Source of the DNA: Halovivax limisalsi
Lineage (GTDB): Archaea > Halobacteriota > Halobacteria > Halobacteriales > Natrialbaceae
Direction: 5' to 3'
Assembly (NCBI RefSeq): GCF_023093535.1
Contig: NZ_CP095757.1
Coordinates: 372,001 to 436,000 of the forward strand
DNA: 64,000 bases
Part shown: one piece after another, positions 27,004 through 35,784 of the stretch
Layout: each line of letters opens with the position of its first letter
Numbering within the stretch: the stretch's first letter is position 1
The notes under the pieces: generated by a model
What the model was told of the DNA's origin: nothing
Seen by the model: only the letters and a program-made list of their open reading frames with translations
Databases searched by the model: none
Position numbers and translations under genes: made by a program

Positions 27004-28770
27004 ATGGACGCAGACGACTCGTCAGCGCCAGTCGAGGGTGCCGCCGAGGCCTACCTCCGGTTGTTCGATCGATTCGGCGTCGACGTCTTCTTCAACTCGC
27101 CCGGCTCCGACGACGCGCCGTACTGGGAGTTCCTGACGAAGCATTCGGCGGACGACGATACCGACGCGCCGGTCCCGGCGTACGTGAACTGTCGGCACGA
27201 ATCGGTCGCCGTCAACATGGCCCGGGGCTACACCATGGTGACGGGCCGAGCGCAGGTGGTGAAACTCCACATCAACACCGGGACGCTCCACGCGGCGATG
27301 GACCTCCACGCCAGTTACCACTCGGGGACCCCGATGATCGTGCTGTCTTCCTACGCCGCGACACACGAGAACGAACAGTTCGGCGGGTCGCCGGGACCGC
27401 ACTACCTCCGGTCGCAGGAACCCGGCGGGCACGAGAACAACGTGAAACGGTACACGAAGTGGGTGTGTCCGCTCGACACGAACGACAACGCCGAACAACT
27501 GCTCTCGCGAGCGTACAACGTCGCGAGCGCCTCCCCGCAGGGCCCGGTCTTCGTGAACATCTCACGGGAACTCGCCCACGACCGCTCGAAGGAGACGGTA
27601 GAGTTCGTCGAGCCGACGGTTCCCTCGCCACCGTTTCCCGACCCGGAGACGTTCGAAGCGCTCGTCGACCGGCTGGAGGGGGCGACGAACCCGCTCCTGT
27701 TGACCGGGTCGTACGGGACCGACCCGGACGCCGTGCCGGACCTGGTTCGACTCGCCGAAACGCTCGAGATGCCGATCTACGAGACCGAAAAGCGGGTGAA
27801 CAACTTCCCAATGGACCACCCGCTGTACCTCGGTGCCGGCCTCCTCCAATCGGATACGCTCGAGGCGTACCTCGCGAAGGACGTCGACCTCGTTTTCGTC
27901 CTCGACTCGCCGTTTCCCTGGTACCCGCCCCGCGGCGGCGCCCCGACCGACGCGGAGATCGTCATGGTCGACGAGGACCCGCTGCAGGAGCGGAGCCACT
28001 ACTGGAACTATCCGGCCGATCTGCTCGTCGAGGCCGACTCGGCCGCCCTGGTGCCTGCGCTGGCCGATCGCGTCTCCCCTACCTCGGTCGATCGGCCGGT
28101 CGACTGGCGCGACGAGCACGAAAAATGGCGGCGCCGGTGGGACCGGGCCGCCGAGGACGGCCGGGACGAACAGCCGATCGACCCGTTCTGGCTGTGTCGC
28201 GTCCTCGACGAGACGCTCCCCGACGACGCGCTGATCCACGACGAGACCGTCGTCCACACCTCGATCGTGGCGAACCTCGTCCGGACGACGGCGCCCGACC
28301 GGATCGGGACGCTACAGGCCAACCGGGGCGGGCTCGGCGTCGGGCTGGGCGTCGCCCTCGGCGCGAAGCTGGCTCGCCCCGAGCGGACTGGCGTGTTGCT
28401 CGTCGGCGACGGGGCGTTCAACTACAACGCCGTCGCCGCGGCCTTCGGGACGGCCCAGGAGCACGACCTGCCGATCCTCGTCGTCGTCTTCAACAACGAA
28501 TCCTACGAGTCCATGCGGACGAGTCATCGACTGAATTACCCGGACGGGTGGGCCGAGGACGCGGACACCTACGTGGGCGCGTCGATCGAGCCGACGCCCG
28601 AGTACGCCGACATAGTGTCGAGCTGGGGCGGGTACGGGGAGAAGGTGGCCGATCCGGACGAGATCGGACCGGCGCTCGAACGCGGGCTCGACGCCGTCTC
28701 GACGGGCCGGATCGCCGTCGTCGACGTCGTTCTCGAGGACGGATTCCCGTCGGATCCGACGCCGGAATGA
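27004..28770 (+). CDS. ThDP-dependent lyase/synthase, acetolactate synthase-like (paralogue 2)
   Basis: The 588-residue protein has the same length and architecture as the product of 21513-23279. It keeps the activating Glu (NCRHESVAVNMARGY) and the ThDP motif from GDGAFNYN to VVFNN. Differences cluster in the central domain and the C-terminal specificity region, so the two probably use different but related substrates. The ATG at 27004 is preferred because a TATACA box lies 28 nt upstream; codons before it in the same frame include the promoter. It is divergent from an aldehyde dehydrogenase. Confidence 0.87.
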   Translation: MDADDSSAPVEGAAEAYLRLFDRFGVDVFFNSPGSDDAPYWEFLTKHSADDDTDAPVPAYVNCRHESVAVNMARGYTMVTGRAQVVKLHINTGTLHAAMDLHASYHSGTPMIVLSSYAATHENEQFGGSPGPHYLRSQEPGGHENNVKRYTKWVCPLDTNDNAEQLLSRAYNVASASPQGPVFVNISRELAHDRSKETVEFVEPTVPSPPFPDPETFEALVDRLEGATNPLLLTGSYGTDPDAVPDLVRLAETLEMPIYETEKRVNNFPMDHPLYLGAGLLQSDTLEAYLAKDVDLVFVLDSPFPWYPPRGGAPTDAEIVMVDEDPLQERSHYWNYPADLLVEADSAALVPALADRVSPTSVDRPVDWRDEHEKWRRRWDRAAEDGRDEQPIDPFWLCRVLDETLPDDALIHDETVVHTSIVANLVRTTAPDRIGTLQANRGGLGVGLGVALGAKLARPERTGVLLVGDGAFNYNAVAAAFGTAQEHDLPILVVVFNNESYESMRTSHRLNYPDGWAEDADTYVGASIEPTPEYADIVSSWGGYGEKVADPDEIGPALERGLDAVSTGRIAVVDVVLEDGFPSDPTPE

Positions 28771-28939
28771 GGAAAGTGTCGTCACCAGCCCGCGGGCGAA
28801 CCCGTTCGATCTGACGGTCAAAACGAGAGGACGGTCAGCGTGATCGGCGGCCAGAGCGATCGGGCGGATCAGCACGGTCGGATATGGGTCGATCGGCGCG
28901 GGCGGACGGTCAGAGGGATCGGTCAGCCCGGTCGGTTTA

Positions 28940-30664
28940 TCAGAGCTGGATGTCGTCGTCCAGGTGCTCGCCGCCCACCTGGTGGACGAGGATGGCGACG
29001 AGCAGGAGCGAGCCCATCAGCACGACGCCGAGCGCCGAGACGACCTGGTACTGTCCCTGGCTGTTCAGGTCGTTCAACACGGCGGCGACCATCTTCGTGT
29101 CGGCGCTGCCGAGCAGCATCGCGATGGGCAGTTCGAGGAAGATAATCGCGAAGCGGACCGAGAAGAGCGCCCGCGCGACCGGCACGATGAGCGGGAGGAT
29201 GATCGAGTAGATCGTCCCGATCGAACTCGCGCCGCTGACCTTGCTCGCGTCGATCAGGTCGTCGTGGACCTGCACGACCGACGGATAGACGATGCGGATC
29301 GTCGACGGGAGATAGCGGATGCAGTAGGCCAGGACGAGGATGAAGATCGTTCCGTAAATCCCGATGGGGAACAGGAAGAGGTAGATGAACATGATCCCGA
29401 CGCCGAGCGCCGCCGACGGGATCCCCATCGGGAGGAAGGAGAGGTAATCGATGTACCGCCGGAAGGGCACGTCCGTCTTCTCGATGAGCCACACGACGAA
29501 GAGGCCGATCGCCATCAGGAAGACGGTGGCCAGCCCGGCGACCATCACGCTGTTGAGAACGCCGTCGACGATCGCGGGATTGTCGAACAGCCCGGCGTAG
29601 CCCTCGATCGTGAAGTCGGGGACGTTCTCGGTGAGCGGAGAGACGTAGTAGGGAAGCAGCGAGGCGTAGACCATCACGATCACCGGGATCACGACGGTGA
29701 TCAGGACGTAGACGCCGACGACGGCCGAGACGACGTAGCGCCACCGCCCGATGTCGATCGCGTTCCGCGAGTAACCCTCCCCCGAGACGGTCATGTACTT
29801 CTCGGTCGCGCCGAGCGTCTTGTAATACGAGTAGAGCAATGGGATCGACATCAGGACGAGGAGGATCCCCGCCGCCATGGCCACGCCGTACTGGATCGGT
29901 TGCGTGTTGGTGGCGTCGTAGATGTAGGTCGCGAGCACGTTGATGTTGTTGGGCTCTCCGATGACGAGCGGGACCCGGAACGCGCCCAGGTTGATGATCA
30001 GCGTGAGGACGAACACCATCAGGATCCCCGGTTTCGCGATCGGGAGCGTGATATCCGTGAGGATGCTGCGCAGCGAGGCGCCGGACGTTTTGGCCGCCTG
30101 TTCCATCGAGTTGTCCATGTTCGAGAAGATCGGCGAGAGCAAGATCAGCCCGAACGGGACGAAGCTCACGCCCGACACGACGATCATGCCCGGAAGCGAG
30201 TAGATCGAGAAGTCGAAGCCGAGCAACTGGGTATAGATCCCGTTGTTCCCGAGCAGGAAGACCCAGACCTGCTCCCACGTGATCGGCGGCGCAAAGAGCA
30301 GCGCCAGGAGGAGGTAGTAATAGGGACCCGACAGCGGCAGATCCGTCCGCGTGAGGACGAGAGCGATGATCGTCGACAGGATTGTAGTGAGAACAGTCGC
30401 CCCAACCGCGTAGACGACGGTGTTGAAGATGACGGGCCTGAGCGTCACGAACAACGTCGTCCAGTTCTCGAGCGTGAAGGCCTCGAAGACCGTCACGTTG
30501 GAGCCGAAGAACGACCCGCCCAGGAGGACCAGAATCGGGAGGATATTGAAGTAGATCAGGCTAAGCAGGACGACGGCGCCGACGAGCGTCGCCCTGTTCC
30601 GACCGACGTGTTCCGAAGCGACGGCTTTCAGCGTGTGCAGATAGTGACGGCCAGAAGATGACAT
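28940..30664 (-). CDS. ABC transporter permease, fused two-domain (FbpB-like)
   Basis: The 574-residue protein has about 12 membrane helices in two halves. Each half carries an EAA loop for contact with the ATPase (EQAAKTSGASLRSILTDITL and IDASKVSGASSIGTIYSIIL). Such fused permeases occur in importers of ferric iron, 2-aminoethylphosphonate, thiamine or polyamine type. The gene begins 6 bp after the stop of the binding-protein gene, so both form one operon. No ATPase gene follows; the best candidate partner is the FbpC-like ATPase at 35785. Confidence 0.88.
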   Translation of the reverse strand: MSSSGRHYLHTLKAVASEHVGRNRATLVGAVVLLSLIYFNILPILVLLGGSFFGSNVTVFEAFTLENWTTLFVTLRPVIFNTVVYAVGATVLTTILSTIIALVLTRTDLPLSGPYYYLLLALLFAPPITWEQVWVFLLGNNGIYTQLLGFDFSIYSLPGMIVVSGVSFVPFGLILLSPIFSNMDNSMEQAAKTSGASLRSILTDITLPIAKPGILMVFVLTLIINLGAFRVPLVIGEPNNINVLATYIYDATNTQPIQYGVAMAAGILLVLMSIPLLYSYYKTLGATEKYMTVSGEGYSRNAIDIGRWRYVVSAVVGVYVLITVVIPVIVMVYASLLPYYVSPLTENVPDFTIEGYAGLFDNPAIVDGVLNSVMVAGLATVFLMAIGLFVVWLIEKTDVPFRRYIDYLSFLPMGIPSAALGVGIMFIYLFLFPIGIYGTIFILVLAYCIRYLPSTIRIVYPSVVQVHDDLIDASKVSGASSIGTIYSIILPLIVPVARALFSVRFAIIFLELPIAMLLGSADTKMVAAVLNDLNSQGQYQVVSALGVVLMGSLLLVAILVHQVGGEHLDDDIQL

Positions 30665-30670
30665 GTGGAG

Positions 30671-31744
30671 TTAGAAACCCAGGATCTCGGACGCGCGTTG
30701 GTTGTAGGTCGCACTTTCTTCCTCGGTGAAGATGACGGCGTACATCTCGTCGACGTACTCGTCGATCTGGTTCTGGATGTACTCGCTCCGGCCGCTCATG
30801 TCGGGATTAATCGGTTCCGATCCGCCTTCGCCTTCCGTGACCAGTTCCTGTCCCTCCTCGGTCATCGCAAATTTGACGAACTCCCTGGCGAGTTCGGGAT
30901 TGTCGCCGGCGTCCGTCGCCGCGTAGTGGCCGGTCGACGTTCCGGTCTTCGGCGGAAGCGTCACGCCAAGCGGGGCGCCGTCCTCCCGGAAACCGGGGAC
31001 CCGGTTCAACAGCATCCAGAAGCCGACGTCGACTTCGCCGGAGAGGATCGTCTGGGGCATGTCGACGATCCCGCCCCATTGGATATCCTGCTCGCCGAAG
31101 TCGGCGAGGTAATTCTCGGCTTCCTCCGTCGAGTAGCCCAGGAACTTGTCCATCGTCCCGAGGACGTTGTACATCGCGTACTGGGCGGCCCCGATTCGCC
31201 CCTCGAAGCGCGAGTCGAGGATATCCTCGAACGTCGCCGGCGGCTCCGACACCGCTTCTTCGTGGTACAGGAAGCAGAAGGGGTTATGATACGCCGTGTG
31301 AATGAGTTGTTTGGCGTCGTCCCCGAAGATATTCGTGATCGACTCTTCGATGGAGGAGCCGAGCGCTCCCGTGTAGACTTTGTCTTGGTTGGGCGTGTCG
31401 ACGGACTGGATCGTGTCAATCGCGGGCGTCAAGAGATTCGCCAGCCCCCCGTTGAAGTTGAGGACGTCGGCCGACGTCTCGCCCGCGTCGGTCTCGGAGA
31501 TATACCGAGTCGCCCACTCCGAGCCGTTCAACGCCTCCCGGTTGACGGTGACGTCGTGTTCCTCTTCGAAGGCTTCGATGAGGGCCACGTCCGACCCCTG
31601 ATGGTAGATAAGCATCTCCTCCGAGCTGCCCGATCCGCCACCTAACCCACCGATACAGCCGGCACTTACACTCGCAACGGTAACTCCGCTCGCCGTGAGG
31701 AACGCTCGACGGGACGCTCCCCTCCTATTATTGGGGTTTGACAT
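30671..31744 (-). CDS. ABC transporter substrate-binding lipoprotein (Fbp-like)
   Basis: The 357-residue protein begins with a Tat-type signal (SRRAFLTASG) ending in a lipobox with Cys30 (SAGC), so it is anchored outside the membrane. The mature part follows the extracellular solute-binding pattern of the iron/polyamine/2-aminoethylphosphonate group (ADVLNFNGGLANLLTP, NPELAREFVKFAMTEEGQEL). The ligand is unknown. It is the first gene of an operon with the fused permease. A minus-strand TATA-like sequence at about 31783-31792 would give a short leader. A shared 23-bp dyad lies 221 bp upstream. Confidence 0.86.
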   Translation of the reverse strand: MSNPNNRRGASRRAFLTASGVTVASVSAGCIGGLGGGSGSSEEMLIYHQGSDVALIEAFEEEHDVTVNREALNGSEWATRYISETDAGETSADVLNFNGGLANLLTPAIDTIQSVDTPNQDKVYTGALGSSIEESITNIFGDDAKQLIHTAYHNPFCFLYHEEAVSEPPATFEDILDSRFEGRIGAAQYAMYNVLGTMDKFLGYSTEEAENYLADFGEQDIQWGGIVDMPQTILSGEVDVGFWMLLNRVPGFREDGAPLGVTLPPKTGTSTGHYAATDAGDNPELAREFVKFAMTEEGQELVTEGEGGSEPINPDMSGRSEYIQNQIDEYVDEMYAVIFTEEESATYNQRASEILGF

Positions 31745-31964
31745 CGTTCTTATGGAAGTCTGAGTCGAAGGTTGGAGTCAAAGTTTATAATAGTATCGAC
31801 TAGCCGGGTGCTGCAGACGGCGATGACGCGGCGATCGGCCCCGGAGCGGCCGCTGGCCGTCGCCAATCGTTCCGACCCGGTGGCGCCTCCGAAATCGGTT
31901 CTCGCTGTCACGATCCCGCCTCGGCAGTTGCCGGGTTCGGTCGATCGGCTGCGAGGGCGCAGGA

Positions 31965-31987
31965 AATAACACACTGAGTGGGTTATT
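31965..31987. promoter_or_regulatory. Shared 23-bp dyad, site A
   Basis: Outer arms AATAAC and GTTATT and inner arms ACT and AGT are arranged around a central G. The same arrangement occurs at 40254-40276 and 58240-58262. It is a probable operator for a dimeric regulator. Confidence 0.6.
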
Positions 31988-32027
31988 ATTTCTATCCTGG
32001 ATTTTTAGAATGGGGAATGGTACCTGT

Positions 32028-32044
32028 TTTCACGAGTCGTGAAA
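32028..32044. promoter_or_regulatory. 17-bp perfect palindrome
   Basis: Arms TTTCACGA and TCGTGAAA flank a single G. It lies 41 bp from site A in the same intergenic region. It could be an operator for a second regulator; it is too short and AT-flanked to be a typical terminator. Confidence 0.5.
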
Positions 32045-32316
32045 CCGTGTGATATACCGCCAGCACTCAGGGTTGATACTCGCAGACACGCGACGATGCA
32101 CCGACCTCGACCGACCGATCACGTCAATGCAGGCTCATCCGCGCACTGGCGGCGGTGGGCCGGTCAGACGAGCCGCCGGATCGACACGCCGCGCTCTCGC
32201 ACCAGGCGCACAACAATCGATAGCCATCGTCCGCCTTCCATCGACGACCGGAGGCCAGGCGACGTGTTAGACGATAGATTTAACTGATCTCCATCGATCC
32301 TGTTTGGTGTACACAC

Positions 32317-32784
32317 ATGGCAGCAGCAGACATCGATCTCAAGAGCGAGATGCCCACTCTCGCGCTGCTCGAAGGGGCGTGGGAGGGAAAGTACGTCATG
32401 GTCGATCCCGACGAGGAGGAGATCAAGCGAGCGGATTCGCGGGTCACCACCGAGTTTCCCGAGGACGGCGAGTACCCCTACCGGCAGGTCAACGAGTACG
32501 AGTGGGACGACGGGACGAGCGAGCGATACGAGTTCCCGGGGTCCTACGAGGACGGACGGCTCGACTTCGATACCGAACGGATGACCGGGCACGCGTGGGA
32601 AGCCGAACACGCCGAGCGGACGACCCTGGTCCGGTGGACGCGATCGGACCTTCCCAACAGCGACTTCTTCGAGATGACGCAGGTCAACGAGCGCGCGACG
32701 GAACGCGCGCGAATCTGGCACTGGTTCAAAGACGACGAGCTCGAGGCTCGCATGATCATCCAGGAGTATCCCGTCGAAGAGTGA
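32317..32784 (+). CDS. Lipocalin-like hypothetical protein
   Basis: The 155-residue acidic protein has alternating polar/hydrophobic strands and begins its core with LEGAWEGKYVMVDPDEEE, similar to the start of lipocalin/nitrobindin-like or DUF3598-like small beta barrels. WHWFKDDELEARMIIQEYP closes it. No catalytic motif is seen; ligand binding is a guess from fold resemblance. A TTTAAC box at 32279-32284 lies 35 nt before the ATG. The gene leads into the nitrilase-like/aldehyde dehydrogenase pair on the same strand. Confidence 0.6.
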   Translation: MAAADIDLKSEMPTLALLEGAWEGKYVMVDPDEEEIKRADSRVTTEFPEDGEYPYRQVNEYEWDDGTSERYEFPGSYEDGRLDFDTERMTGHAWEAEHAERTTLVRWTRSDLPNSDFFEMTQVNERATERARIWHWFKDDELEARMIIQEYPVEE

Positions 32785-33064
32785 CGTCCACGCGCGAGAG
32801 GCGAGGGAGCATCACACCGCACCGTCCACGGCCGTGGATGCCACGACCAAGCCGCGAGACGACGGCACCCCGCGTCGAGACGACGCAAATCTCGCGACGA
32901 ACGACGGCGTCTACTGCGAAACGAAGGCGGTCCGTCGACGAGACGGCGGGTAGCACCGACCGCGGATCATTGGACCGCTGTTACACTACGCGACTGCCGG
33001 ACCATGGAAACGCACACACCGAGAACCCGCAGCAGACCGATAGTCGATCGCCCGAGGCCCTAGC

Positions 33065-34105
33065 ATGAGTAAGTCCGCACCACCGGCCTACAGGGCGCTC
33101 GCGCTCCAGACGAACTGCCGATCGATTCACGACGTCGGAGATTGCGACGCTGCGTCCGACCATATGGCGGCGTCGATCGAGCGACTGGACCGCCAGATCC
33201 GTTCCAGTACGGCCTTTATCGGGTCGGACTGTCGGCTCGTCGTACTCCCCGAGTACGTACTGACCGGGTTTCCGATGGGGACCTCGCTCGAGGAATGGGG
33301 CGAGACGGTCGCCGTCTCCCCCGACGGCCCGGAGTACGAACTGCTCGGCGAGATCGCGGCGGATAACGACATCTTCCTCGCCGGCAACGTCTACGAGCGA
33401 CCGCCGAACTTTCCGGACCTGTTCTTCCAGACCGACTTCGTGATCGATCCTGACGGGGACGTGATCCTCCGGTATCACCGGCTCCACTCGATGCACACGC
33501 CGACGCCGTTCGACGTCTGGGACGAGTACCTGGAGCATCACGACCGCGAGGACGTGTTCCCCGTCGTCGACACCGAAATCGGGCGGCTGGCCACGGTCGC
33601 GTCCGCCGAGATCCTGTATCCGGAACTCGTCCGCTGTCTGGCGATGCGGGGGGCCGAGGTGCTGGTACACCCGACGTCCGAACCCTACGCAACCAGGCCG
33701 ACGGCCCGCGATGTAGCCAGGCGCGCCCGAGCGATCGAAAACGGGATGTACGTGGTCTCGGCGAACACGGCCGAGATCGTGGGATCGCCGTTCCCGTCCG
33801 CGTCGGGCGACGGCGGGTCGACGATCGTCGACTATCGAGGGTCGGTCCTGACCGAGGCCGGCCAAGGAGAGACTATGTCAACATTTACCGAACTAGACCT
33901 ATCGGCGCTTCGGCGCCACCGACGACGTCCAAGACTCGAGAACACGTTACCGGACCAGCGGTTCGACCTCTACGCCGAGAGTTACCGCGACCGCGAGTTC
34001 TATCGACCGAACGCCCTCGCCGACGGGCCGGTCACGAGAGAACGACTCGCGGCGGCGCGGGCGGACACCGTCGATCGACTCGTCGAAACGGGGGTGTTCC
34101 GGTGA
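33065..34105 (+). CDS. Nitrilase-superfamily protein lacking catalytic Cys and Lys (pseudoenzyme candidate)
   Basis: The 346-residue protein has the carbon-nitrogen hydrolase fold. Compared with its relative at 37815, the catalytic Glu63 (VLPEYVLTGFP) is kept. The Lys position is Arg139 (ILRYHRLHS) and the nucleophilic Cys position is Ser180 (ATVASAEILYPE). Normal Cys-based amide or nitrile hydrolysis is therefore unlikely. It may be a regulatory or structural partner of the active amidase, or use another chemistry. Its stop overlaps the GTG of the aldehyde dehydrogenase gene by 4 bp (GTGA), so it is being translated in an operon and is not an obvious pseudogene. Confidence 0.8.
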   Translation: MSKSAPPAYRALALQTNCRSIHDVGDCDAASDHMAASIERLDRQIRSSTAFIGSDCRLVVLPEYVLTGFPMGTSLEEWGETVAVSPDGPEYELLGEIAADNDIFLAGNVYERPPNFPDLFFQTDFVIDPDGDVILRYHRLHSMHTPTPFDVWDEYLEHHDREDVFPVVDTEIGRLATVASAEILYPELVRCLAMRGAEVLVHPTSEPYATRPTARDVARRARAIENGMYVVSANTAEIVGSPFPSASGDGGSTIVDYRGSVLTEAGQGETMSTFTELDLSALRRHRRRPRLENTLPDQRFDLYAESYRDREFYRPNALADGPVTRERLAAARADTVDRLVETGVFR

Positions 34106-35541
34106 CCGAACCGATCGAGGCGCGCGATCCGCGCACCGGCGACGTCGATTATCGAGTTACGCCACCCACCGACGACGAGCTGGACCGGGTCGAGCAATCC
34201 ATTCGAACGTCCCAGGAAGGCTGGCGCGAGGAGGGCCTCGAGCACCGGCTCGACGTCCTCCAGCGGTGGAAAGACGAGATCGAGGCGAATCGAGAGCGAC
34301 TGACGGACCGCGTCGCGGCCGACACCGGGAGGCGGGGCATCTCCGCGACCGAGGTCGACGCGCTCGTGAGCATGATCGATCGCGTCTGCGAGCAGGCGCC
34401 GGCCGTCCTGACACCCGATCCGCTGGGCGAAGCGTCGATATCCTCGATTCGGCTCGACCCAGAGCTGGTGCCGTACCCGCTCGTCGGCGTCGTCAGCCCC
34501 TGGAACTTTCCCCTCTTACTGTCCGCCATCGATACGGTCCCGGCGCTGGCGGCCGGCTGCGGCGTCATCGTCAAGCCGAGCGAAGTGACGCCGCGGTTCG
34601 TCGAGCCGCTTCGCGAGACCATTGCGGCCGTCCCGGAACTCGACGCGGTGCTCGAGTACGTCCCGGGCGCCGGTCAGACCGGGGCCGCCGTGGTCGACCG
34701 GGCCGACGCCGTCGCGTTCACCGGCAGCGTCGAAACCGGCAAGAAAATTGCCCGCCAGGCCGCCGGCTCGGTCAAACCCACGTTTCTCGAACTCGGCGGG
34801 AACGACCCGGCGATCGTCCTGGCGGGCGCCGACGTCGACGCGGCGACCTCGGCGATCCTGTGGGCGTCGACGGTGAACACCGGACAGGGCTGTCAATCCA
34901 TCGAGCGCGTCTACGTCCACGAGGGGGAGTACGACCGGTTCGTGGACCAACTGCTGGAGAAAGCCGCCGACGTCGGACTGGCGTATCCGGACGAGGATAG
35001 CGGCCGACTCGGTCCGTTCATCTCGCGCGAGCAGGCCGACATCGTCCAGCGCCAGCTCGACGACGCCGCGGAGAAGGGGGCGACGATTCGCCACGGCGGC
35101 AAGATCGAGACCCACGGCGGCGGTCGGTGGCTTCGTCCGACCGTCCTGACGGACGTCGACCACTCGATGGCCGTGGCAACCGAGGAGACGTTCGGCCCCG
35201 TCATCCCCGTCGCGTCGTTCGAAACCGCCGACGACGCCGTCGAGCTCGCGAACGATACCGTCTACGGTCTCAGCGGGGCCGTCTTCGGCGAAACGGAAGC
35301 GGCCGCCATCGACGTCGGCCGACGGATCGAGGCCGGCGCGATCAGCATCAACGACGCATCGCTCACGGCCGTCCTGCAGGAAGGCGAGAAACAGGCGTTC
35401 AAGCAGTCCGGGCTGGGCCAGAGTCGGTTCGGCCCCAAGGGTATCGATCGCTTCCTCCGCCGGAAGATGCAGATGGTCAAGACAGACGCGGTGCCGGATC
35501 CCTGGTGGTACGACGTCGACGAATCGTGGCTGACCGAGTGA
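34102..35541 (+). CDS. Aldehyde dehydrogenase (succinate-semialdehyde dehydrogenase-like)
   Basis: The 479-residue protein starts at a GTG overlapping the preceding stop. It has VVSPWNFPLLLSAIDTVPAL, FTGSVETGKKIARQ, the catalytic Glu in LELGGNDPAIVL and the Cys in NTGQGCQSIERVYV. The C-terminus (RRKMQMVKTDAVPDPWWYDV) extends past the usual end by about 15 residues. It oxidises an aldehyde to an acid. Coupling to the degenerate nitrilase-like protein suggests the two are needed in fixed ratio. Confidence 0.9.
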   Translation: MTEPIEARDPRTGDVDYRVTPPTDDELDRVEQSIRTSQEGWREEGLEHRLDVLQRWKDEIEANRERLTDRVAADTGRRGISATEVDALVSMIDRVCEQAPAVLTPDPLGEASISSIRLDPELVPYPLVGVVSPWNFPLLLSAIDTVPALAAGCGVIVKPSEVTPRFVEPLRETIAAVPELDAVLEYVPGAGQTGAAVVDRADAVAFTGSVETGKKIARQAAGSVKPTFLELGGNDPAIVLAGADVDAATSAILWASTVNTGQGCQSIERVYVHEGEYDRFVDQLLEKAADVGLAYPDEDSGRLGPFISREQADIVQRQLDDAAEKGATIRHGGKIETHGGGRWLRPTVLTDVDHSMAVATEETFGPVIPVASFETADDAVELANDTVYGLSGAVFGETEAAAIDVGRRIEAGAISINDASLTAVLQEGEKQAFKQSGLGQSRFGPKGIDRFLRRKMQMVKTDAVPDPWWYDVDESWLTE

Positions 35542-35784
35542 CCGATTTCGCCGGTGAGCGCGGGGCGGACGCGAGACCGAATCGGCCGCCAGCCCCGGGC
35601 CAGCGTGTGGCCGCGACGGGGCGTTCGTCGACGAGCAAGACCCCTCGGCGACCGTGAAGACCAGTACTACTATATGCTCACACTGCTCACAGATGAACGA
35701 CCTATCCGTGTTCGCGGAACCCGAACCCTCGGCACGTCACCCCACGAGTGAGCGTGCCGGGTACCGCCGCGACGGAGGAGGACA

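Larger units (their letters stand above)
31745..32316. other. Divergent intergenic region with two dyads
   Basis: The 572 bp separate the ABC operon from the lipocalin-like gene. They hold the binding-protein promoter (about 31783-31792), the shared 23-bp dyad at 31965-31987, a perfect 17-bp palindrome at 32028-32044, and a TTTAAC box at 32279-32284 for the gene at 32317. No protein gene is supported. Confidence 0.6.
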
